DNA from: Anaeramoeba flamelloides
Taxonomy: Eukaryota; Metamonada; Anaeramoebidae
Length of the DNA: 64,000 nucleotides
NCBI GenBank assembly: GCA_027625915.1
Contig: JANTQA010000033.1
Location: 2,480,001-2,544,000 of the forward strand
Direction of reading: 5' to 3'
Shown here piece by piece: positions 25,457-37,100 of this stretch. A model generated the notes under the pieces. The model searched no databases, was not told the origin of the DNA, and saw only the letters and a program-made list of their open reading frames with translations. The translations under genes and the position numbers were made by a program. Within the stretch, counting starts at the first letter, position 1, and each line of letters opens with the position of its first letter.

Positions 25457-25545
25457 GAAAATGTCACTCCACTCTCTTTTCAAGTATGTTAGGGTGTAGC
25501 GAGAGAGTATAAATATACTTGAAAAGAAAGTGGAGTGGCATTTTC
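25457..25545. repeat. 89 bp hairpin, 31 bp arms
   Basis: Left arm 25457-25487 and right arm 25515-25545 are complementary with two mismatches. Both contain CACTCCACT next to CTTTTCAAGTAT. The loop holds GTGTAGCGAGAGAG. It is probably a very short non-autonomous element. Confidence 0.75.
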
Positions 25546-25892
25546 TTAATATCAAAAAAAAGAACTTTTTAGTTTTGCCTTGTTTTGTAGATGAAATTAT
25601 ATAAGTTTTTGGATCAATAAATGATTTTCCAGCCAAATCTAAAAAATTCGAAAAATCTCAAAAATTGCAATATTTTGACTTTTCCACAATTTATTATCTT
25701 TTAAAGCTTTTTTTCTGTTTATAGTATTTTATTTTAACCCTCACAGAGCTTAAAATTCTAATAGTCCTTAAATAGGAAAAAAAAGTTGAATTAAATTTGA
25801 AAATAATTGATCTTCTAAAAAATGTATAAACTGGAACACGGTCCCTGTACTTGTAAGTGATGACTAGTGCTTTAGGAATATTCATTAATTTG

Positions 25893-26127
25893 ATCTTTCC
25901 TATTTGTATTTACAGTTACTTTTTCGAAAGTTTCTCTCTTTCTTCTAAAACTTAAATAAATCTTGTTATAGAGATCCATAAAATCAAAATTTATTTATAT
26001 ATAATATTTTTTGACAAAAATTTAAATCAATTTTCATTTTATGGATCTCTATAACAAGATTTATTTAAGTTTTAGAAGAAAGAGAGAAACTTTCGAAAAA
26101 GTAACTGTAAATACAAATAGGAAAGAT
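25893..26127. repeat. Perfect 92 bp-armed palindrome
   Basis: Arms 25893-25984 and 26036-26127 are exact reverse complements over 92 bases, with a 51-base AT-rich spacer. The outer ends read ATCTTTCCTATTTG. Such identity means a very recent event, gene conversion between arms, or an artefact of sequencing both strands of one molecule. It lies 430 bp upstream of the MTR4 start codon. Confidence 0.95.
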
Positions 26128-26553
26128 GAAATTACTTAAATATGAAATTTAAATAGGATAAAATTTCTACAGATTTTGATTTTTCAATTCGAAAATATCT
26201 TTCATTTATTTATATTAATTAGTTTGCCATATCTACCAATATTGAACATAAAAGAATCTTAACCAAATAAATAGAAAATCTAAATTAAAATCCATTTCTT
26301 GGAAAACCCAAAAAGAAAAGAGTGCCAATTAAAATGAATATTTTTTTCAGATAAGAGTATTCAAATACCAGAAACGAAAAACCTTCAGTGTCTTTAAAAA
26401 GGATTGAACTATTTGAGATTGGGTTGTTCAAAACAATAAAACTATGATCCACTTTCTTTATTTATTTGAAATTGATCCCTTTTTAAAGAATCAAAACTGG
26501 TGAAATATCACATTTTTAGAATCATTTTTTTTGTTTGAACCCAGATAATTCTG

Positions 26554-28147
26554 ATGTTTGATTCTAATGTTTTTGATGTGTTTGGTTTTTCAGAATCAAA
26601 CCAAAACGAAAAAGGAAATGAAAAACAAGAAGAAAAAAAATCAATAAACCCAAACGAGCCGCTTATAAGTGAAGAACTTGCGTCAAAAGTTAAACCAACA
26701 CTTGAAGAAGATATTTTTTTAAGTAAAAGTCTCACTGGAGGGTGTCGGCACGAAATTGCTTATCCGGAAGAATGGGAAAATAAGGAAAATGGACAAGAAA
26801 TGATCGATGATTTAAAAAATCTTGAATATCCAAAGGAGCCAGCAACGACATTTAAATTTACATTGGATCCCTTTCAAGGACTTCAGTTTGTTGTATTGAA
26901 AGAGGAGACTCTCTTTTAGTTTCTGCTCATACTTCGTCGGGTAAAACGGTTGTTGGTGAGTATGCAATTGCTAAGGCATTAAAAAATAATGCGAGAGTAA
27001 TATATACGTCTCCAATAAAGGCTCTATCCAATCAAAAATACAGGGATCTAAAAGCTATTTATGGAGATGTAGGGCTAATGACTGGTGATATCACAATAGA
27101 CCCTGAATCTACTTGTTTGGTAATGACAACAGAAGTAAGATACTTTCGTTCCCAAATCATTTTTTCTTTCTTTTTTTGGGGTTTTTCTTTCCAAAACAAA
27201 AACAAATATTGATTACGTTATTTTTTTTTTATTGTTTCCTCAACAACACCAACTTTCAATCTGGAATGATCAAAAGGCTAAAAAAAGAATTCAAAATTAA
27301 AGGGTGTCCAAAATTACAAGATCTTTCTAATTTGATCATTCCTAACCAAGATCACTCTTATTTGACTTTTTAAATCGGAAAAAATTTTCAATTTATCCTC
27401 CGCTTAAGGAGGTATTACCCAAACGAATTCTTCAGACACACCACACAAGTTACCCTTTTATTTTGGTAAATGCGAATACGAACCTTTATCTAAAGATTAA
27501 AATAGATGATTTCTTACCAAAAATAACATTTTTTTTTGATTTTATTTTTTTTGTTCTATTCCTTAAAACCTCGATTATCAAGTTCTTCAAAATACACCTA
27601 AGAAAATATTTATTCAATTCGTTTTTCATTTAAGTTGGTTATTTAAACAAAAAGAATACTAATAACTGAGTAAAATTCAATAATTTTCCCATAAAGCAAT
27701 TCTCGTCTTCTTTAAAACTTTTTTGGTTTGTGGGATGTTTTCAATCAAACAAAAAATAAAAGCCAAAAAAAAAGGTTATTTTTGGTAAGAAATAATCTAT
27801 TTTAATCTTTAGATAAAGGATCGTATTCACCTTTACCAAAATAAAAGGGCTATTTGACAGGTTTGTCTGAAGAATTCATTTAGAACGTACATCCTGAATA
27901 AACCACTTTCATATTTTCTTCTTATTTCAAGTCTCTTTCATCGATTAATTCCGAATCCTTCTCGAAAAAAGAAACTTGACTTTTAATTTGGATTAAAGGC
28001 TTACCGAGTCTGCACTGGCTATTTTAGCAAAAAAAATTATGAAATTATTTTCATTCGTTAATAATTATGAAATAGATGATTTTGCGTTTAAGTTTAGAAA
28101 AGGAAAAAAAAGTCCAAGGTCAACTAAAATGTAATTTACACTCCTTC

Positions 28148-28180
<33 letters not shown>

Positions 28181-31100
28181 AAAGGATTATTTTTGTAATG
28201 TGAGTTCAGAATTCATTTGTAACTTTCACCCTTGATTATTTCTAAAAAAAATTCGATTTTTTATTCCGTTATGTAAAAATCCTTTATTATTAAACAACAA
28301 TTCTTATTTTATTGAAAGGTGTAAAAAAATCTGAGAGAATTAATAAACTATTAATTGCACTTTAAACAATTAATATTAAGGGGGTGGTACTATATTTGCT
28401 ATCTTGTTAGTTTTTTTTTTTTTTCATTATTCTCAAAAGAATTAAAAGAATAATTTTTAACTATTTTATATTCATACATCTAAAGTGCAAACAACATAGA
28501 TGTGTCAAAAGATTAAAAAATAAGGTATTTCCAAAAAAGTGGGTCATTTTTTTTTACATTTCATAAAAAATAATCTTTTTTAGTGATGGTAATCATTAAT
28601 CAACTATACCAAATTAAGTTTAATAAAAATACCGATTGAATCAACGACTTATGTATTTAATTCAAAACATGTTAGTTGAAATATTCCCAAAAAATGAAAA
28701 AAAAAATAGCACTTTTTTTGGTTAAAGCAATGCACGACCAATTTCAATAAAAAACCGGAAATATGGAATAGGAACAAATGATTTTTTAAACAAGAAAACG
28801 CAGTTATATGTTTTTAATTATATTGTAAATTTTGTTGAGATTATACATGTTATGAAAATATTTTTTTCGATCAAAAAGAAAATAATAAACACCAATTTTT
28901 ACCATAAAAAAATATCCGATAAAATCGAGATCATAAATTTTAAAAAAATTTATTTCTGCAATACAATACTAAGAAACAAATTGAATTATTATCAGGAATC
29001 TATAAATGGTGGTTAATGATTTTATATATTTAAATCCTATTTTGAAGAATGGGTTACATAAATATATTTTAAAATAAATTTGCCCCACATTCTTGGAAAT
29101 AGCTTAATAAATGAAAAAATATTATTTTTTTAAATTCTAAAAAATAGTCGAATTTTCATTAAAAAATTCATTTTGTAATCTAGTATACCTTTTCTTGAAG
29201 GAAATATTCTTTTTAATTCTTTTTTATTTTATTTTTAATATTTAATATATATATATATATATATATTTATATCCACTTCTTGATGAATACAAGCAATTGA
29301 TCTTAATCTAAACGAAATTTTGTAAAAATATTGGATCTCACAAATATAAGAAAAAAATATGTATAAATGAATTCTAACAATATTTTGAAATTTTTTTTTA
29401 ACAAAAACCCTTCAAATGAGAATAAAAATGATATGAAATTGATAGTATTTTTGAAGAAAACTTTTATGAAAATAAAATGAAATTTAATTGAAAACCAATT
29501 GAATTTTTTTAATGAAATTTAATGAATGGTCATTAGAATAATCAATGGAAGTTACCGGTAAATCTCGTGGAAATTTTTATTGAAATCGCCAATGGAAGTT
29601 ACCAGGAAATTTCATGGGAATTTTTATTGAAAATTTAAGGTATTGAATGAAAAATGTTGTGAATATAAAAGAAAAATAAATCAAAATTAAAAGAAAATTT
29701 ATTGAAATTTCAAAGGAGATATTTATTTTTTTTTGATTGGTTAGTGTGAGAAAAAATAAACACCACCAAAAATAGGAAAAAATATAAAGAAAAGAAAAAT
29801 AATATAAATATAGTAATAAAAAAAAAAATTAAATATACAATCACTGAAAGATCTTCTTGTGCATCATTGTTTCTCAATTTTTTTTGCTTCTTGAAATACC
29901 CAAATTTATTTTAAGAAATGGGCTTTCTATTCATTATTTTATGATATACTTTAGATTCCCTTTTTTATTTTAAGATATTTTGTGGTTGTTGTTGTAAAAA
30001 GAAAAAACAAAATAAAATCCAACATAAAAAGACAAAGAAAAAGAAAAAAAAGCAAAGTAAAAAGACCCGAAATTAAGCTAAAGTTTTATTCTGTATTTAT
30101 TCCAGGTCAAACCAAAAACAAATCCCAAAAATATAAGCAAAAAAATTCAAAAAAAAATAAAAATCTCTTAACAAATTTTCCTATAATACAATCCAAAAAC
30201 AGAATATCATTTGTAAATAGGTATGAAAATGAATAATTTCTATTAATTGAAAACATTACTGGGGATGAAAAACAATTTTTACAATTAATAAATATTCCAA
30301 CTTTCTTGTATTGTTTTTAAATGGCTTTATTAAGAGTGTTAATTTATTTCAGATTCATAATTGTGTTTGTACAGTTTAAAAATGTTATAAAACAATGAAT
30401 ATTTCGAAGAATTATGATGACAATTTTATTAAAATTTCAAAGAAAAAATCATTTCATAATTTTTATTGAAAATTCAAAGATTTTTCAAGGAACGTTTCAT
30501 CAAAATTTCTCAAATGAAATTTAAAGAAAATTTTCTTGAAATTATCATTAAATTTTCATATCCAGAATTTTATTATTTAATTGATTGAAATTTCATAAAA
30601 AGTTCAATAATTTCAGTATTATGTGTTGTCAGGTTATTCTAACTATTTTTTAAAAATATATACAACCTAATTTAATAAAAAATTAATAAATTTATTAATT
30701 TATTTTTTCCTATTTATTTTCAATTTGATTTTTAAAATTCTTTTCTGTCTTATATAATTAATAAATTTAATATTGAACTATATAAATAGATTTTAAGAAA
30801 CATGTTATATAAAGGATCTGAAATTATTCGTGAAGTGCAATGTGTAATATTTGATGAAATTCATTATATGAAAAATAAATGTAAGATATATCACTTTTTA
30901 TTTATTTCTTCTTTTTATTTTTAGAAGATAATAAAAGAAAAAGGTTTTATTTTCTTTGAAAAAAAAAAACAAATAGTTCATAATTCAATTATTTTTTTTT
31001 TTTATCAATATCAATTTTAAAAATAAATACAATAAGTGGAAAATTAAATTGATAACAACCATTTTACGAAATAACAAGCTTTTAGATAAACCCCCTTTCA

Positions 31101-34100
31101 GTAAAAATTGCCTGTTTTAATAAAGAAATAAAACAAATCGTATGAGTTTTATTCAATATTCTTCTCAAAATAAATTTTCAATTTTTCAATCTGGATCATT
31201 TTTTCTAATTTTGTTAAATTAATATTTTTGTTTTATTTTTTCTTTTTTTTTTTTTTTTTTTTTTTTTTTGATCAATTTTTTTTATTCATTTTTTTTTCTT
31301 TTCTTATTCCCTTTTAAATTTTAAAAAAAAAAAAAAAAATGTTTTAAAACTCCAAAATAACTTTAAAAAAGTGAGGAGATGTAATTTCTTTTAAAATCAA
31401 ATATTTACGATTAAAAAAATCTCATTGTCAACAATTTTAATTTTCCAAAAAAAATGAGAAATTTTGCAAGAGACCTTCCATTGAAAGGGGTAACGAAAAA
31501 TTTTGTAACAATTTTTTTTTTTTTTTGGAAAATTTTTATAGTTTGTTCAGATATTTTTTTTGGCAATATCAACTCTAATCTGAAATTAATTATTACTCTT
31601 ATTTCTAAACAATCTTCTGTTGGTAGGTTCTTTAAAAAATTGAATTTTACATTTTTTTGACTTGTCCCTTTGAATGAAATGGGATTTATATATAGATATA
31701 TAAACTCCATTTCAAAATAATTATCCCTTTAAAAATTAAATTTTGAAAATAAAAATTTTTATAAATTGAAGTTATCTATTATAATATAAAATTTTCTATT
31801 TTAATATTCAGTTCTATAATCGAGAAATATTTGTTTTTCTTCTAAAAATAAAATAAAAAAAAGTATAAAAAAAAATAAAAAAAAATTGGCCATTTATTTT
31901 GAATGAAGCATTACATGAAAAATAGAAAATTTAAATAAGTAAAAAAACCCATTTTTCGATTCTCCTTCCATTGGAATAACTAAATCTAATCTCTTTTTCA
32001 TATTTGAAACCAATTTTTTCATTAATTCATCTGTTACTTCTTTCCAATTTTTCATTTTCATTTTCCATTTTAACAAAACACTGTTGAAAAAATAAAAAAG
32101 AGAAAAAATGATTTATTTGCAAACTTTTCATTGTGAGAGGAAAAACTTGAAAACGATACAAAAGCAATTCATTATTCAAATGTAATGTGGGGCATTTATT
32201 ATGAAATTTAGTTTTTAGAGAAATAATTTGAAATTTTACTATAATTTAAAAAAACAAAAAATTTCATAAAAAGTTTAATTAAAATTAAATTATTTCTCTG
32301 AAAATTTTATTAATTTTGCAATTTCTTTGGATTTGGTTTCTACAAATATTGATAATTTAACCTTTTTTGATAGTTATTCCTTTGATATTTGCCATATTTT
32401 GAAAAGTATTTAATAGAAAGAAGGAAATCATATATTTGTTTTGGGAAACTATTTAATAAGAAAAAAAATATATTATTAGTGTTTTTCAAAATTAACAGCT
32501 GATTTTATGATTTTAATCTTTATTTGATCCAAGATCGAAGCGGGAATGACCCTTTTTTTTTTTGTTTATATCAGTTTATTTATTTATTCCATTTTTTGTG
32601 TTTTTTCAAAAATGATTCATTGTTAAAATCTTATGAGGATGAAATTATTTCAATCCATCTTTGTTTATTAACAGCTCATTTCATTATTTCAAAATTCCAA
32701 AAGAGTTTTTTTTTCAATTTAGTAAACAAATCATCAAATTAACCAAAAAAAAAAAAAAAGGGGGGGGGGGGTAACTGAATTTTTTTTTTCAATAAAAAAG
32801 AAATTTTTGCTTAAAAAATGGTTTTTTCTCGAACCTAAAAATGGACTTTTTCATACTATAAAAACCATTATTCGAACAATTGTGATAACTTTGGAATTAA
32901 ACATAAATCAAAAAAAAAAAAAAAATCATTAAATGTTAATTTTAAACATTCAAAAAAAGTTAAATTTAAACTAAAAAAATCATCGTTTACAAATAACTTT
33001 TGGTTGTAGAGTTAATAATTAAAAAGTTGAGAAATTTTTCATCAAGAATTCACATTTTTTTATAAAAATTTTAACTTTCTAATAAACTTTAAACAGTATT
33101 TCAAAAACTTAATATTATTTTTATTTTATTTTTTTTTTTTAATCTCTGAATAATTTGTTCTCTTATTCAATACTTTTTGTTTTTCTTAAACAAAATAAAA
33201 AAGTTTTTTTTTTTCTTTTTATTTTTCCAATATTCTTCTTTTTTAATTCTCACAAACTAAACCCCAATTCAAAATTTTTAATACACTAAAATTCGATTTT
33301 TGAAAAAAGTATTTAATCAATTCAAGAAGAAATAATAAATTAGAGTCATTCACTAATTGAAATGTTAACACTCTATTATAAATTATAATACTCACAAAAC
33401 AATAATCAAATAATTATCAATACAAATAAATCATGGGTATGTTAAAAATTTTGGAGAGAGCAAAACAAAAAAAAATGATTAGTAAATTTGTTTAAATTCT
33501 ATTAGGAATTATTGATCGATCAAAGGTTAGATACTACCAACTAATTTTATTTGAGTTCTTCTATTTGGAACAACTCAACTTTAACATAATATCAATTGTT
33601 CGAAAAAAATTTTGATCGAACACAACAAGTTACGTAATTCAAAAAAATGAAATGAAAACAAAAACTAAAAGATGAAAAAATGATTTTCATATTTTACAAA
33701 AATCAAAATTATTTCCAATTTCAATGAAATTGTATTATTGTGATTGTTTGGAACGTTTTAGCTGTGTGGAAAATTTTGAATTTAGGTTTATTTTCACGTA
33801 AAAAAATCAACAATCTTTATATTTATGAAGAGGAACTATTGAAAATATATTTTACTGATATTTTTTGTTTAATTTTTTTTTCCGAATAAATTGATCATTT
33901 TGAAAGTGTTGATACCAAAATCAGAATAAAACAAAGGATTCTTTTTGCATCGACCATTATATGATTGCTTTATTATTATTATATTTATTTCCAATTCATA
34001 ATAGAAATAAATTGTATCTCAAAAAGGAATAAAAACAAACCCAAAATTCTTTTGTGTGTACTTAATGTGAGAAAACAAAACATTTTTTTTTTATTTTTTG

Positions 34101-37100
34101 TTTGTTTATTTGTTATTTTCATCTATAAAGAAATAGTTGCGATGTAGTTTATCTCCTTTTAATTTTTAGAAACAACTTTAAATATAATTCTCAATATATT
34201 TTCTTTTATTTTTAGTGAAGAATTCAAAACACAAAACTATATTTAAATCAAAAATAAAATGAAATGAAAATATTTTCCTATTTTAAAAGTCAAATATATA
34301 CATTAATATAAACAATTATTTCCATGTTAATGCTTGGTTTTGTATAAAAATAGATTTTACTGTTTAAAAACTAATTTGAAAAAAAAATAATTTATCTTTT
34401 ATTATTTTTTCGTTTACCATAAATCTAAATTTTTGTTTTTACTTGAAGAGAATCAATAATCTCTCTACTTCTAGTCTAGATTACAGAAGGGTCTTTGTAC
34501 TCCACTAATTACCAATAATAATTAGTCGACAGTTAATCCGAATCTAATAGTAGATAATCATGGTTGGGAATATTTTTTTGAAAAATATACCCTCCACGCT
34601 CACAGTTTCAACCATTTATATCAAAGCTCTTATGGTTAGAAAACTTAAGGTAATAAAAAAATAGTAAAAAAATATACAAATTCGGGTACATAGTGCCCCA
34701 CTTTTCGGAGTCATGGAATACCCATTTATTAATCACGGTTTGTGGAATCTTATTATTAATAATCTTTCTATCGGGTTTTTACTCCTCCTGTTTCAGGACG
34801 TGGATAATTTTTAATTTGGTCATGTCAATGATATAATATTTTTTTACTTAATGTTTTAATTATTATTTTTCTTCTCTTTTTTATTTAGTAAATTTTCTTT
34901 GATTACTCCTTTCTCACAATAAATAAATAAATAAATAATTTATCTTTTAAATTTTCTCCAAAAAAAATCTAATATAAACTCTGTTTCAGTCAAAGGGGAC
35001 TAACACTTTTGTTAAATATCAATTATTTTATATAATTGGCCTTTGAAGAACAAATAAAAAATAATCAGAATAATACAGATCAAATAATTGTTGATATGTG
35101 TCTGAAAGAAAACTAATTAATCAATAGATTTTCTTAAAAATTTCAAAACTCAAATTCTTATGGTACCCATTGAGAAAAACAACAATGTTCGTTTAGAACT
35201 TCTACTGGTATTTGAATAATAAATAAGAAACATTTTTCACTTCATTTTTCATACTTTTCTTTGAGAAATTAAGCCCACAAACGAAGTTTGTTGGTATTTG
35301 TGGTATCTATTTCAAAAAGGAAATGAAAATGAAGTGAAATTTTTTCACATTTATTAATTAAATATCTGGATCAAAGATCGAATAGAATTACAATAGAAAT
35401 CAATATCATTTCTCAACAATCTTTACATGGTTTCAATGGCCTTAGAATAACACGTTTTTCCCAAGTGACTATTGATCTTGTAATAAAAAAATTTTTTGCA
35501 ACTGAATGAATTTTTAAAAAAAAAATCGAAAAAAAAAAAACAAAATATGAAAAAATGATTTCAATTTTGAAAATTTCCAAAATAAAATTTTTCTTCTAAT
35601 ATCTATGCAAGCCCTTTAAACACATGTATTATACTCATTACAACTGGGCCCCTTTGACTGAAAAATGGTTTATATAAATATTTATATATACGTATACATA
35701 TATCTAAACCAAATATTCAAAAATATAAATTTATCTATTTTAATTTTTTTGTTTTTTCTTTTTATTTCCATAGCAAGAGGAGTTGTCTGGGAAGAAACAA
35801 TAATTTTATTACCCGACAAAGTCCAATTTGTATTTTTGAGTGCCACAATACCTAATTGTTTAGAATTTGCAAAATGGATTTCAAAAATACACAAGCAAGT
35901 ATGCCATGTAGTCTTTACAGATAAAAGGCCTGTCCCGTTACAATATTATTTATTTACAAAGGGATCTAATGAATTGTATTTAATTGTTGATGAAGAGGGC
36001 AATTTTAAGGATAGGAATTTCCAAAAGGCTGTAACGTCTATTAATATAAATCCAATCACTAACTCATTAATCAACAACAGCAATCAATCAAGCTCTAAGA
36101 ATCGAAGATTGCAACAATCACAAGACATTTATCGGGTAGTCAAATTGATCGTCGAAAAAAATTATGACCCAATTATTGTTTTTGCATTTTCCAAAAAGCA
36201 ATGCGAGGTAAAGGCTATGGAGCTATCCCAAATGGGTTTCACAACGAGCGAGGAGCAAGAAATGATTCAATTTATATACAAGCAGGCTATTGGCACCCTA
36301 TCTGAAGACGATCAAAAATTGCCACAAATTAAGAAAATGTTGTCCATGCTTAAATCCGGTGTAGCTGTGCATCATGCGGGATTATTGCAAATTATGAAGG
36401 AAATTGTGGAAATTTTGTTTGGCGAAGGGTTTATCAAAGTGCTTTTTGCAACTGAAACCTTTTCGATGGGGCTGAATATGCCTGCCAAAACTGTAATTTT
36501 TTCAAGTTCAAAGAAATTTGATGGAACAGTTTTTAGGAATATAACATCTGGTGAATTTATTCAGATGTCTTGTCGTGCAGGTAGAAGGGGCCTCGATAAA
36601 AAGGGTATTGTGATCTTAATGATCGATGAGCGAATTGAGCCCTCGGTGGCTAAGGATATTTTGTTGGGTAAGCCCGATTCATTAAATAGTGCATTCCATT
36701 TAAGCTACAATATGCTTTTAAATTTGATTAGAATTGAAAGAATTAATCCAGAATATTTAATGTCCAGATCATTTTTCCAATTCCAATGCGAAAGGCAGTT
36801 GCCCAGAAAAAAAAAGCAAATCGAAGAATTAAAAATTGAATCAAATGGTATTAAGATTATTAATGAAAGCAAAATTAAAAAGTTTTATGAATTATCTGAA
36901 AAGATTAAAGAACTTTCTGTAGAAATACAGGAAATTAGAACCAAACCATTTTATAGTTTTGGTTATATGAAGCCAGGTAGATTGGTGAGAATTCGAAAAA
37001 TTTATAGATATGGGAAAATGAGATTTGGAAAAATTAAAAAAGTAATTAAATGGAATTGGGGGGTGGTTATAAACATTAAAAAGAGACACATTAGAAGGAA

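Larger units (their letters stand above)
22285..26553. other. 4.3 kb divergent intergenic region
   Basis: It separates the 5' ends of the ankyrin-BTB gene (-) and MTR4 (+) and should hold both promoters. It contains a TA-flanked MITE (22650-22849), a palindromic GGGGTACAAAGTGCCCC (24395-24411), a 31 bp-armed hairpin (25457-25545) and a perfect 92 bp-armed palindrome (25893-26127). About 22850-24390 and 24420-25450 are very AT-rich, and I see nothing coding there. No core promoter motif could be assigned. Confidence 0.6.
27135..30789 (+). other. MTR4 intron 1 (3.66 kb)
   Basis: The donor is ACAGAA|GTAAGA and the acceptor is TATAAATAG|ATTTTA; together they restore the conserved MTTEILR. It contains a 450 bp element with inverted ends (27422-27880), an AAT microsatellite (28150-28177) and repeat M copy 3 (28525-29110). 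A lysine-rich open frame at 29982-30236 is judged to be chance. Confidence 0.9.
30881..35773 (+). other. MTR4 intron 2 (4.89 kb)
   Basis: The donor is AATAAAT|GTAAGA and the acceptor is TTTCCATAG|CAAGAG, rejoining MKNK to SRGVVWEE. It holds a T27 run (31243-31269), a candidate antisense exon (31949-32080), an A16-G12 tract (32744-32771), repeat L copy 2, a hairpin-family fragment (34610-34815) and element C1 carrying a nested D1 (34987-35660). About 30900-31240 and 33800-34600 show nothing recognisable. Confidence 0.9.

Noticed and set aside
25349-25636. 95-residue minus-strand open frame
   Set aside because: It runs through the 31 bp-armed hairpin, with no splice signals or recognisable motifs.
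26870-26885. Programmed ribosomal frameshift in MTR4
   Set aside because: No in-frame slippery heptamer or downstream structure is evident. A one-base A-run error explains the spacing exactly.
29982-30236. 84-residue lysine-rich open frame in MTR4 intron 1
   Set aside because: Frames this long are expected by chance a few times in a window this AT-rich. The composition is A-run driven and no family resemblance was seen.
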